Assembly (NCBI RefSeq): GCF_017743865.1
Contig: NZ_JAGHRJ010000005.1
Span: 310,001 to 374,000, forward strand
DNA length: 64,000 bases
Direction: 5' to 3'
Source: Labrenzia sp. R4_2
Lineage (GTDB): Bacteria > Pseudomonadota > Alphaproteobacteria > Rhizobiales > Stappiaceae
This document shows positions 56,898 to 64,000 of the stretch, in pieces. How positions within the stretch are numbered: position 1 is the first letter of the stretch; each line of letters starts with the position of its first letter. The translations under genes and the position numbers were made by a program. Below the pieces are notes generated by a model, which did not search any database, was not told where the DNA came from, and worked only from the letters and a program-made list of their open reading frames with translations.

Positions 56898-59827
56898 CAG
56901 AATTCAAGCCTCTCGTCTTCATCGAGCCGTTCGCGGATCAAGGCGACCAGTTCGTCCGCATTATCGCGAAGGATTTGCTGCAGTCTTTCTTCGTCAATTG
57001 CACTGCCTTCAATCGAAATAGACGGGCTGTAGGTGATGCTGATGGCGCGTCCGCCTGAGCCACCATTTCTGGCCGACGTGCTTGCGCCAGTGGCCGGAGC
57101 CGCAAGGGCGGATTGGGACGGCGTGATCGGGCTCGGGGCAGCTCCCGCAAGAGACGGCACTGTCAGAGAAGCTGCCGCCATGGTCGCCGCAGCGGTCCGG
57201 CGCATGGCGGCAACCAACGGCCCCGGCCGGATCGACCGGGCCATGGTTTCAGAAAACTTCAGCCGGTGAATGTCCGATAGCGGACCCACTTTGGCCGGAG
57301 ACGATGGCAGATGATCGCGCAAGGCCTGGGCGACCTTACGCATTTCGGCGACAACGACATGGGCACGGGCGCGCATTCCTGCCGCAATCGTGTCCATCAT
57401 GCGCCCGCCCTGATATGCGAAATCAACCCCGTCCAGATGAGACCGCACCGCTGCAATCGCCGTCCCGACAATACCGGGTAAGGCCCTGGCAGCTTCTTCT
57501 GTGGCTGCAATGGCTTTCTGCGCCGCTTCAATCCTTGCCGGATCCTGCACGGTCGCTTTTGCCTCCGGCATTTGGAACGCATCGAGCTGTTTGGAGGCTT
57601 CCAGCATTTGCGCAGCGACTTCAGCAAAGGCACCGCCGCTCTCAACCACCTTGGCAAGTTCTGCCCGGTAGGTTTGAAGGCTCATCTGACCGGCCTGCAG
57701 CGCTTCTGTCAGCGCATAGCCCTTGTCAAAGTCGCTACTGAACGGATTAAGTGCCGAACTGGTGTTGGCCATGCCGGATAGGTCGGCAAAGATCCTATCA
57801 ACTCCCCGCGCCCCGCGGAGAGCATTCAGCGCTTGCCCGGCTGCATCGACCGCACCGGAAACCATGGAGGCAATGGCCTCACCGAGCCCGGCCGCTGCAT
57901 CCTGCATGGTGGCAAAGATTGCTTTCAGCCGGTCCCAGCCGTTCTCGGCTGCGGTGACCAGCGTGTCAAAAGCGCCCGAGACCCAGCCTGAAAAACCTTC
58001 CGGCAACTGCGGTACCGGCATGGTCAAGTCCGGCCAATTCATCTCCGGCCAGTCAAAGTCAAACAGCGCTTTGACCTTGTCCCATCCAGCCGATGCTTTC
58101 TCCGACAAGCCGTCAAAGAAACCGCTGACCCATGTGGTGATTTCGGACCAGTTGGCGATGATCAAACCGAGCGGTGACCAGGCAAACAGCGACTTCAGGG
58201 TATCCCAGGCAGACGAGGCCTTTTCCTGAATGCCAGACCAAAGATCAGCGAAGAACGTTTTGATGGCATCCCAGTTGTTGGCAATCAACGCCAACGGATG
58301 CCAGGAGAGGTTTTCCTTGAACCAGCTCCACGCAGTTGATGCTGCGGAAGTAATCCCGTCCCAGGCCGCACCCACCTTGTCCTTCACCCAATCCCAGGCG
58401 GCTGCGAACCAGGCGGTCACCTGATCCCAGTTGTTGTAAACGTACCAAGCCCCGGCTGCGAGCGCAGCGACCCCGGCAATCACGGCAACAATCGGCAGGG
58501 ACAAGGTGGCGATCCCGCTGGCCAGCAAGGCGAAGCCGGAGACCAGCTGGATGACGCCGGTCACAACGCTTAGAATAGTGCTGGCGAGCGGCAATCCAAT
58601 CAGCACCATGGCAAGGTTGTTCCAGCCGCCGAGCATATCAGCAGCAAAGGACAACCAAACACCGAGTTCCTCAAAGACGCCATAGGCTTCCACGCCAAAC
58701 CGCCAGAGGCCTTCCAACGTTGTTATGACATTTTCGGAAATTGTCTGTGCCAGCTTCAGCAATGTGCCGTCGGCCGCCATGGCATTCACAGTGTCAAGCA
58801 GGCCCTGCAGCTTTTCCTTGGCCCATTCAAAGACACCAGCCTCAGCGATCATTAGGCGGAATTTCCACCAAAAACTGGACATGGTTGACACCATGCCATC
58901 CCACGTTTTGGCCATTTTTTGGGAAGCACCCGCTGCCCGTTCTCCCATCAGTTCAACGAGCTTAGCGATCACATCGCGGCCAAGCTCGCCCTTGGAGGCC
59001 ATCTCTTGAAGCTTTGCCGCAGATTGTCCGGTTGCTTTGGAAAGGAGATCCCAGACCGGAACGCCGCGCTCCAACAACTGAAGCGCCTCTTCTCCTTGAA
59101 GTTTTCCTTTTGTCCAAGCTTGTCCAACAGCAAGGATGATTCCGGATAGGTTTTCGGCACCGCCCCCGGACATTGCCATCGTATCGACAAGTGCTTCCAT
59201 CGTGCCGTTGGTCGGATCAATTCCGAAGGTCTTAAGCTGGCGGTAAGCTTCAATGAGTTGCGGTAACTCGAGCGGTGTTTTCAGCTCAAATGCACCTATC
59301 CAGTCCATGGCTTTTCGGGCTGCTAGTGCAGACCCTTCCAACGCTTCGAGCTGGACCATGTAGGCTTCATTCTGCGCAGCCGGGCCAATCACCAAATTGG
59401 CAATGCCAGCGGCCGTGCCACCAGCCCCAAGGGCCAAGCCGCCCGCAACCATCGCGCCGCTGGCAATACGTCCGAGCCCCTTGCCCATGAGCGCGGCACC
59501 CCGGCGGGTCCGGTCAAGGGCAGCGCGCAGGGAAAAGGCCCGGCGTATGGCGGTCGAAACATGACCGGTGAAACGCGACATGGCCGCAGCTGCCCGAACG
59601 ATCGGGGCAGATACACCGCTGGCAGCAGCCTTCACCGCCGACATCAAGCGCTCAAGCCGGGAGGTCGCAGCAGCTAACTTGGTCTGAGATTTGACTTGGG
59701 ATTTGGCAAGTTTGGCCTGGGCGCGGTTGGCCCTTTCCATGCGTTCATTGACCTTCAGCAGCTTTTGCAGCCGCTTGGAGGCGCGGTCCTTATATTCCGC
59801 GACAATACCAAGACGCATGTCAGCCAT
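56897..59827 (-). CDS. Phage tail tape measure protein
   Basis: This 976-aa protein starts MADMRLGIVAEYKDRASKRL with a basic coiled coil, then a TP901-type core (MVQLEALEGSALAARKAMDW, GIDPTNGTMEALVDTMAMSG, GKLQGEEALQLLERGVPVWD). Hydrophobic helices at about 425-480 (LASTILSVVTGVIQLVSGFA, IVAVIAGVAALAAGAWYVYN) may form the DNA channel. A run of Trp-rich repeats (NNWDAIKTFFADLWSGIQEK, ANWSEITTWVSGFFDGLSEK, DKVKALFDFDW) follows, a feature of long-tail rulers. Length predicts a tail of roughly 120-150 nm by the usual residue-to-length rule (inference). Confidence 0.93.
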   Translation of the reverse strand: MADMRLGIVAEYKDRASKRLQKLLKVNERMERANRAQAKLAKSQVKSQTKLAAATSRLERLMSAVKAAASGVSAPIVRAAAAMSRFTGHVSTAIRRAFSLRAALDRTRRGAALMGKGLGRIASGAMVAGGLALGAGGTAAGIANLVIGPAAQNEAYMVQLEALEGSALAARKAMDWIGAFELKTPLELPQLIEAYRQLKTFGIDPTNGTMEALVDTMAMSGGGAENLSGIILAVGQAWTKGKLQGEEALQLLERGVPVWDLLSKATGQSAAKLQEMASKGELGRDVIAKLVELMGERAAGASQKMAKTWDGMVSTMSSFWWKFRLMIAEAGVFEWAKEKLQGLLDTVNAMAADGTLLKLAQTISENVITTLEGLWRFGVEAYGVFEELGVWLSFAADMLGGWNNLAMVLIGLPLASTILSVVTGVIQLVSGFALLASGIATLSLPIVAVIAGVAALAAGAWYVYNNWDQVTAWFAAAWDWVKDKVGAAWDGITSAASTAWSWFKENLSWHPLALIANNWDAIKTFFADLWSGIQEKASSAWDTLKSLFAWSPLGLIIANWSEITTWVSGFFDGLSEKASAGWDKVKALFDFDWPEMNWPDLTMPVPQLPEGFSGWVSGAFDTLVTAAENGWDRLKAIFATMQDAAAGLGEAIASMVSGAVDAAGQALNALRGARGVDRIFADLSGMANTSSALNPFSSDFDKGYALTEALQAGQMSLQTYRAELAKVVESGGAFAEVAAQMLEASKQLDAFQMPEAKATVQDPARIEAAQKAIAATEEAARALPGIVGTAIAAVRSHLDGVDFAYQGGRMMDTIAAGMRARAHVVVAEMRKVAQALRDHLPSSPAKVGPLSDIHRLKFSETMARSIRPGPLVAAMRRTAAATMAAASLTVPSLAGAAPSPITPSQSALAAPATGASTSARNGGSGGRAISITYSPSISIEGSAIDEERLQQILRDNADELVALIRERLDEDERLEF

Positions 59828-60057
59828 CAGCCGTGCTCCGCTTGCCCGGCTTCAATCGGAAGGCGGTCCGTCTTTTTCGCAGGTTGTTGCTCCAGGAGCT
59901 CAAGCAAGGACAGCCCGTCGCCATCACATTCTCCGGCACACAGACGCAGATCGGTCACATCCGCCAGGGCCATCACCAAAATGCCGGTCACAACACCCAG
60001 CCAAAAGGAAGGTGTCCGGTTACGCGGCATCGGTGCGTGGGCGATATGGATGTTCAT
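59827..60057 (-). CDS. Small prophage protein with one transmembrane helix
   Basis: This 76-aa protein starts MNIHIAHAPMPRNRTPSFWL and has a hydrophobic helix LGVVTGILVMALADVTDLRL (about residues 20-39), then a Cys pair (CAGEC). It lies between the frameshifted chaperone and the tape measure; its ATG overlaps the stop of the frameshift product (ATGA) and its stop overlaps the tape-measure start. It is tightly coupled, so it is likely a real tail gene. Function is unknown. Confidence 0.6.
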   Translation of the reverse strand: MNIHIAHAPMPRNRTPSFWLGVVTGILVMALADVTDLRLCAGECDGDGLSLLELLEQQPAKKTDRLPIEAGQAEHG

Positions 60058-60610
60058 CGGCGTGGGCTTCCGCCAACATCAGCCGCTTTGCGCTCCGCTT
60101 CGGCGCGAGCTTCATCAAAGGCGAGCTGGTCCTCGTAAACGGCCAGAAACTCTTCTTCCAGCAGGTCATCAAGGTAACCGGGGGACCAACCCCGGTTGAC
60201 CATGTAGGTGTGGCATTCCAGCGAAGACAGGCGGATGCCTTCTTCGCTTAAGCCTTTCCCTCGCTGTCCTCGCCATCATCGTCTTCACCGGCGACGAACA
60301 CTTCGGTCATGAGCTCATTGGCATCTGTCAGCGGGATGTAGGCACCAAAATCAGAAGCTGTGATGGTTTCGCCGTCGAACTTCGCTACGCGGCAGATGTA
60401 GAGCACCTGCGCTTTGCCAAGGTTGTTTTTGGCTAAACGGGTGCAGCTTGCCCAAACACCATGCTTGCGGAATTTCGGGAAGGTCACGGTGACACCGGTT
60501 TCCGGTAGAACGAAAGTCTCGTCACCCTCGTTTGCAGCCCGATAGGCCTTCAGTTTGGCGATTACGCCGGTTTTGGTTTCCGGTTCGGTAGTTTCGACGG
60601 ACTTGGACAT
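60054..60610 (-). CDS. Tail assembly chaperone, -1 frameshift product (GpG-T/E-E' type)
   Basis: The short product (60248-60610) ends GEDDDGEDSEGKA. At the slippery heptamer G-GGA-AAG (60260-60254) a -1 shift replaces the last residues and continues GKGLSEEGIRLSSLECHTYM, VNRGWSPGYLDDLLEEEFLA, to a stop at 60054. That stop overlaps the start of the next gene. The extension of about 65 residues holds a helical domain like the T/E' part of lambda G-T and P2 E-E', which recruits tape measure while the short form binds tube. Combined product is about 185 aa. The slip sequence equals that of lambda gpG-T, so confidence is high. Confidence 0.85.
60248..60610 (-). CDS. Tail assembly chaperone, short form
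   Basis: This 120-aa protein starts MSKSVETTEPETKTGVIAKL and continues RAANEGDETFVLPETGVTVT, FPKFRKHGVWASCTRLAKNN and AKFDGETITASDFGAYIPLT, the Mu gp41-like tail assembly protein. It ends in an acidic tail. It lies between tube and tape measure, the standard place for the G/E chaperone. It is produced in excess over the frameshift form, about 30-fold in lambda; the ratio here is not known. Confidence 0.9.
   Translation of the reverse strand: MSKSVETTEPETKTGVIAKLKAYRAANEGDETFVLPETGVTVTFPKFRKHGVWASCTRLAKNNLGKAQVLYICRVAKFDGETITASDFGAYIPLTDANELMTEVFVAGEDDDGEDSEGKA
60254..60260 (-). promoter_or_regulatory. -1 ribosomal frameshift slippery heptamer GGGAAAG
   Basis: Zero-frame codons are GGA AAG; the -1 frame reads GGG AAA, so P- and A-site tRNAs can re-pair. 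The heptamer is two codons before the zero-frame stop (60250-60248), the typical geometry. Confidence 0.88.
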
Positions 60611-60621
60611 ATTGGGCTCCG

Positions 60622-60659
60622 TTTCAAAAGAAACAACCGGCCACGGGTACGGCCGGTTG
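60622..60659 (-). terminator. Strong terminator between tube and chaperone genes
   Basis: Read leftward, CAACCGGCC...GGCCGGTTG is a 9-bp perfect stem around GTACCCGT, followed by TTTCTTTTG. It would reduce downstream tail expression relative to sheath and tube. Confidence 0.85.
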
Positions 60660-60707
60660 CCTTGCTGATCAAATCAGGCCTTTTCAGGCAACGGAGGAAG
60701 AGTGCCC

Positions 60708-61226
60708 CTAACGGGCCCAGATGTCGCCGGAACTGTTCCGCGCCTTGTTGTTGAAGACATCAACCTCCAACAAAACGCTGTCGCTGTCATGAACCCGCTG
60801 CACAAGCCGCGAACAAGTGAACTCGTAATCGACCTCGTCCAGGTCGCCGAGTTTCGCTCCGCCAAACTCAGTCTTGAAAAACTGAACGCTTGCGATGGTG
60901 ATCAAGGTGCAGGAGCGCTCCCGGTCCAGCCCGTCAGGACCGTTGACATCCAGATGCTGATGGAGCTGCAACTTGTGCACCTTGGTCGGATTGTAGAATT
61001 CTTCGGCCAACTCCGGCTCCAGTGCCTGGAACTTCATGGTCCCGGTCAAGGCTTCAAGCACGCGGGTCGGTGTTTTGAACACGGCCACCTGGCCGAGCGT
61101 CTCGATATCGACGGTTTTCCATTCAATCGACGGGATCTTGAATTCCCGCGTTATCCCGAGCAGCGAGTTGTCTTCCAGATAGACATCCGCGTTGGTGATG
61201 TTGGAAAAGCGGCGGTAGTCGGTCAT
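60708..61226 (-). CDS. Tail tube protein (FII/gpM-like)
   Basis: This 172-aa protein starts MTDYRRFSNITNADVYLEDN, followed by GITREFKIPSIEWKTVDIET, FKTPTRVLEALTGTMKFQAL and LDEVDYEFTCSRLVQRVHDS. This is the P2 FII / Mu M tube family, which stacks as hexamers inside the sheath. It follows the sheath gene by 40 bp and precedes a terminator. Length is typical. Confidence 0.92.
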   Translation of the reverse strand: MTDYRRFSNITNADVYLEDNSLLGITREFKIPSIEWKTVDIETLGQVAVFKTPTRVLEALTGTMKFQALEPELAEEFYNPTKVHKLQLHQHLDVNGPDGLDRERSCTLITIASVQFFKTEFGGAKLGDLDEVDYEFTCSRLVQRVHDSDSVLLEVDVFNNKARNSSGDIWAR

Positions 61227-61266
61227 GGGTCTTGTCTCCTAGTGTTTCTACCGGGCCGCAGGTGCT

Positions 61267-62586
61267 TTAGGCAGCCTGCGGATCAGTGGCGGTTGCCAGA
61301 CCCAGTGGATCGCGGATCAGATCGATGTTGATGGAGTCTTCAACGGTCAGCCGCTCCATGATGCCAACCGGCGCATATTCCTTGCGCCAGTAGAGCCAGC
61401 CATCGGCCACGCTTTCCGGCGTGGTTTTCTGACGGTTGAACGAGAACCGGAAATCATAGAGCGCCGGATCCCGGCCTACGGTTTTGGAAAGACCGTAGGC
61501 GTTGATCTGGTCTTCCACTTTTTCCAGTGATGCCGGGTTGGCGTTCCGGTCTTTCCATTCATCAAGGAAATGGAGGATTGCTTCGTTCATCACGTCTTCG
61601 ATGTATTGGACGTGAATGAAATTGCGCATGTCCGTCGATGTCGGATAGGCAGCGGACCGGTTGCCAGAGACGTGCGGTCCTTTGCCCCAGCGTTCCTCGC
61701 AAGTCACCACGCCCGCGCCGCGCAGGTCCTGAACATCCGATGTCGGATCACCCGGAATATAAAGGACATCCTGTGCAGCCCCTTCAATTCCGGTCAAAGC
61801 CCGGTTGGAAGGCGAATGGTGATAGCCAAAGTTCATGACTGACATCAACATCATGCCCGCCAAATGCGCCGAATAAGGATCGGGGATAGCTTCTCCGGCC
61901 GTATCCGATGTCTCGTCCAGATTGACCACATTCATATGCGGCCAGCACAGGATGGCGCGCCGGTCATTGGTTTGCCAGTCGAATGAGCCAGACGGGCCGC
62001 GCGCCTCAATCACCTGCTGTGGTGTCACACCGAGCGGGGCATCAAGGAGGTAACGGGCCTTGATGCGGGCGGCGATCGCTTGCATCTCAGCCCGGACGCC
62101 GGTCAAACCATCAAACCCAGGCGTTAGAATGATTTTCGGGAACCAGCCAAAGGACTGATAACAAGCATAAGCATGCTTGAGGCCGCTCGGTTTTCCGGCA
62201 GCGTCCCATGCACCGATGATATCGAGCTGATCCACTTGGGTCGGGTCCGGATTTTCGCCGACATCTTTGTGAACGGCCGGATCAAAGACGTTGACAGCGA
62301 CGATTGTCCCAACGCCGCGCCCCTGATCTTTGGAGAACATGGCGTTGAGTTTTTGCGGCAGGGTGTACCCCTCGCGCACCGGCCCGAAATGCTTGGCGAT
62401 ATCCGACTGGCGGCGCAGGACAATCCTGGTGTTCACATATTTGGCTTGGTCCTCAGCCGTTGTGTGAACCTCATGGATGGGTGCGGTACCAATCACGATC
62501 GCAGTTGCCGCTTTAAGTTCACGGACGAAAAAACCGGCGTCGTTGACATCGACGATTTCGGGACCGAAGTAACGTTCAGTGGACAT
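61267..62586 (-). CDS. Contractile tail sheath protein (FI/gpL-like)
   Basis: This 439-aa protein starts MSTERYFGPEIVDVNDAGFF and carries the sheath core: RQSDIAKHFGPVREGYTLPQ, DDIIGAWDAAGKPSG-type linker, PKIILTPGFDGLTGVRAEMQ, CWPHMNVVNLDETSDTAGEA and YPTSTDMRNFIHVQYIEDVM. The C-terminal ILHFLDEWKDRNANPASLEK handshake strand is intact. It is the main contractile element of the tail. The upstream DUF2635 gene starts 4 bp away in the same transcript. A weak hairpin (CCGCAGG/CCTGCGG) overlaps its stop. Confidence 0.93.
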   Translation of the reverse strand: MSTERYFGPEIVDVNDAGFFVRELKAATAIVIGTAPIHEVHTTAEDQAKYVNTRIVLRRQSDIAKHFGPVREGYTLPQKLNAMFSKDQGRGVGTIVAVNVFDPAVHKDVGENPDPTQVDQLDIIGAWDAAGKPSGLKHAYACYQSFGWFPKIILTPGFDGLTGVRAEMQAIAARIKARYLLDAPLGVTPQQVIEARGPSGSFDWQTNDRRAILCWPHMNVVNLDETSDTAGEAIPDPYSAHLAGMMLMSVMNFGYHHSPSNRALTGIEGAAQDVLYIPGDPTSDVQDLRGAGVVTCEERWGKGPHVSGNRSAAYPTSTDMRNFIHVQYIEDVMNEAILHFLDEWKDRNANPASLEKVEDQINAYGLSKTVGRDPALYDFRFSFNRQKTTPESVADGWLYWRKEYAPVGIMERLTVEDSINIDLIRDPLGLATATDPQAA

Positions 62587-62589
62587 TGG

Positions 62590-62814
62590 TTAAGCTCCCT
62601 CTTCGCCGGATTGAGCCGGTTTGATGAGTTTCATGGCCTTCCAGCCCCGCACAGCAGAGTGGTCATCCGGCAGCAGGTAGTCCTTGCCTGGATGAAGAAC
62701 GGCCTCGAAATAAGTGACGGGTTCACCATCAGGGTTCTTTGCGCGCAAAGACACTGACTGGATCGGGCCAGAGTAGGTGTAGGTGGAAAAGGAATATTCG
62801 GTCGGGGCAGCCAT
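62590..62814 (-). CDS. DUF2635 protein (Mu gp38-like)
   Basis: This 74-aa protein starts MAAPTEYSFSTYTYSGPIQS, then SLRAKNPDGEPVTYFEAVLH and PGKDYLLPDDHSAVRGWKAM. The RAKNPDGEPV and LPDDHSAVRGW elements mark DUF2635, found immediately before the sheath gene in Mu-like phages. Its structural role is unknown. Spacing of 3-4 bp to its neighbours shows that it is translated as part of the operon. Confidence 0.85.
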   Translation of the reverse strand: MAAPTEYSFSTYTYSGPIQSVSLRAKNPDGEPVTYFEAVLHPGKDYLLPDDHSAVRGWKAMKLIKPAQSGEEGA

Positions 62815-62817
62815 GGC

Positions 62818-63282
62818 TTACTCCTCCTGGAACCTGTTGAGCGGGATACGCGGATGGGGTGGGTTCTGTTCGGCCGCGACACTGAGCGCCGCGCATGTCA
62901 CGGTGATCTGCCATTCCCAGCGGCCGGCGCTTTGATCGAGCAGTTGTTCCGCAGAGAGTTTGAGCGGGCCAGCCCCTTCGATATCGGCGTTCTGCAACAC
63001 CTTCCGAAGGGTATCGAGGTGCGTATATGCACCGGTGCCGCCATATTCCCCTGACAAATAGAGCAAGATCGAGAACTGCAATTCGCGGGTTTGCGCGGCA
63101 TATGTGATGCCGGGTCCGTCCGCATACCGCGAGCCGGAATAATGAATGAGCGCGGCCGCATCGATCTTCGACAGATCGAACGTGTCGGGCTTGGCCGGGA
63201 ATTCCGCGACATAGAATACGGATGGCAGGAACCGCTTCATGCGCGCAAGGATCTGGTCCTGGACGGTTTGGATGATGCTCAC
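62818..63282 (-). CDS. Mu gp37-like protein (DUF1834)
   Basis: This 154-aa protein starts MSIIQTVQDQILARMKRFLP, followed by LSKIDAAALIHYSGSRYADG, AQTRELQFSILLYLSGEYGG and TLRKVLQNADIEGAGPLKLS. This is DUF1834 / Mu gp37, a tail-terminator-like protein between head completion and sheath genes. It overlaps the gp36-like gene by 4 bp. Length is close to the Mu family. Confidence 0.85.
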   Translation of the reverse strand: MSIIQTVQDQILARMKRFLPSVFYVAEFPAKPDTFDLSKIDAAALIHYSGSRYADGPGITYAAQTRELQFSILLYLSGEYGGTGAYTHLDTLRKVLQNADIEGAGPLKLSAEQLLDQSAGRWEWQITVTCAALSVAAEQNPPHPRIPLNRFQEE

Positions 63283-63755
63283 CGGTATCCCTCCAGGGCC
63301 GATGCGGCACGGCTTTCAGGAAAGGATCCGAGGATCCGGTCTGTTTGACCACCACCGTTGGCAAGACCAGCAAGATTGGCCCCAAGGTCGGTCTTGCCGT
63401 CACGAACGCCCTTGAGCCAGTCCATGACATCCCGGTACCGGGTCCGGGTGGTCTCATCGACGGAGCCCGCATCGCCGACACGGTCGCGTAGCCAATAGAT
63501 CACCAGATCGGACGCCGCGCCTTTCAAGGATGGCGGCATATCCGCCGTCGCGAGGGTGCCAAGACCCGGAAAACGGGCAAGCACATACCCGTCAATGACG
63601 CTTTGCGCGCGGTCGATCTGGACCTGAAGCCGGTCCCGGTCGATGCTTGCACCGGTGGATGAGTTGAAGCCACCCACACGGGCAAGCGCCAAAAGCGTTT
63701 GCTCGTCGTGCAAGGCAATCAACTCATCGACCGTTAGATAGCGTCCGGTGGTCAT
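63279..63755 (-). CDS. Mu gp36-like head-tail connector (DUF1320)
   Basis: This 158-aa protein starts MTTGRYLTVDELIALHDEQT, then LLALARVGGFNSSTGASIDR, LQVQIDRAQSVIDGYVLARF and SLKGAASDLVIYWLRDRVGD. This is the DUF1320 family (Mu gp36), a head-tail connector/adaptor. It starts 18 bp after the gp35-like stop and overlaps the gp37-like start. The family's RY.T...L dimer motif is present. Confidence 0.9.
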   Translation of the reverse strand: MTTGRYLTVDELIALHDEQTLLALARVGGFNSSTGASIDRDRLQVQIDRAQSVIDGYVLARFPGLGTLATADMPPSLKGAASDLVIYWLRDRVGDAGSVDETTRTRYRDVMDWLKGVRDGKTDLGANLAGLANGGGQTDRILGSFPESRAASALEGYR

Positions 63756-63773
63756 GGCTTTTAACGCCTCAGT

Positions 63774-64000
63774 TTACTCGGCTGACTTCGCCGCTTCCCA
63801 GAGGGACGCGACTTCATCTGCGGTCACATCGAACCCGGCAGCCAACTCCACGGCTTTCACCTTCGGCGTACCGGCCTGGGTAAAGTCCGTTTCCGGATTG
63901 AGGGACGCGATAGCGGCAGCAATGGCCTGTTCGCGGCCTTCACCAGACGGCGCAGCTGGTTGCTCTGTAGCGGCCGGGTCACTAGCCGGTTCGCTCGCCA
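63774..64000 (-). CDS. Mu gp35-like small protein, partial
   Basis: Seventy-four codons are visible before the window edge: ASEPASDPAATEQPAAPSGE, then GREQAIAAAIASLNPETDFT, QAGTPKVKAVELAAGFDVTA and DEVASLWEAAKSAE. The AAIASLNPETDFTQAGTPKV...LAAGFDVTADEV part matches the small gp35-type protein encoded just after the Mu major capsid gene. It has an Ala/Pro-rich linker. The N-terminus lies beyond the right edge. Confidence 0.75.
   Translation of the reverse strand, partial: ASEPASDPAATEQPAAPSGEGREQAIAAAIASLNPETDFTQAGTPKVKAVELAAGFDVTADEVASLWEAAKSAE

Noticed and set aside
1..64000. CRISPR arrays, rRNA genes and complete insertion sequences
   Set aside because: No regularly spaced repeats, no rRNA-like segments and no transposase with terminal repeats were seen. 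Repeats found are leaders, hairpins or tape-measure coding repeats.

Overview
The window is about 60% G+C and looks like an alphaproteobacterium, probably order Hyphomicrobiales (Rhizobiales). The reasons are the integrative-element backbone (DUF6499/DUF2285 regulators, RepA-type initiator, DUF2493, Toprim, strawberry-notch helicase, ParB, RadC-like and DUF2958 proteins) and a Mu/P2-hybrid contractile-tail prophage of the kind common in that group. The genus cannot be fixed from sequence alone.

Region 1 (1-17.9 kb) is the backbone of an integrative conjugative element (ICE). Its left end carries a switch closely matching the one described for the Mesorhizobium symbiosis ICE ICEMlSymR7A. A C-protein-like XRE regulator (qseC-like) diverges from a short DUF2285 anti-activator (qseM-like). 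A DUF6499 ORF overlaps a DUF2285 ORF in the +1 frame (fseA-like, apparently joined by ribosomal frameshifting). An AlpA/RdfS-type excisionase is followed by a RepA-type initiator cut by the window edge. A small A+T-rich cargo patch (about 3.1-4.8 kb) with an endonuclease-like gene follows, then SSB, DUF2493, Toprim, the strawberry-notch helicase, ParB, RadC-like, DUF2958 and ArdC-N-like genes. Several of these are preceded by related structured leaders.

Region 2 (18.0-44.3 kb) is the most interesting part: a large candidate anti-phage island with two divergent operons around one 150-bp intergenic region next to a BrxR/CapW-like WYL repressor. The leftward arm encodes a 47-aa basic protein, a RecB-family nuclease (AddB-like), a UvrD/AddA-like helicase-nuclease and an SF2 helicase. 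The rightward arm encodes WYL, an SNF2 helicase with DUF3883, an unrecognised 163-aa protein, a sacsin-like GHKL ATPase, a PD-(D/E)XK nuclease, a DUF1156 DNA methyltransferase and a DUF499 ATPase. Genes in each arm are tightly spaced or overlap. Helicase, methylase and DUF499 ATPase recall helicase-methylase-ATPase (DISARM/BREX-like) systems; the GHKL ATPase, nuclease and orphan between them, and the divergent RecB-like arm, are not a combination I recognise.

Region 3 (44.3-47.2 kb) is the element's right end: a decayed copy of the ArdC-N-like locus and its leader, a GNAT/DUF1778 toxin-antitoxin pair with a clear promoter/operator, a tyrosine integrase, and the 3' half of a tRNA (apparently Arg, anticodon CCT) marking the attachment site.

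Region 4 (47.3-64 kb) is part of a prophage transcribed leftward. In transcription order it has Mu-like gp35, gp36, gp37 and DUF2635, sheath, tube, a tail-assembly chaperone with a canonical -1 slippery site, tape measure, P2-like U, X, D and V, an accessory gene split by one in-frame stop, W, J, I, tail fibre, a Dam-type methylase and an unrecognised 404-aa protein. Capsid, terminase, lysis and phage integrase genes lie outside the window.
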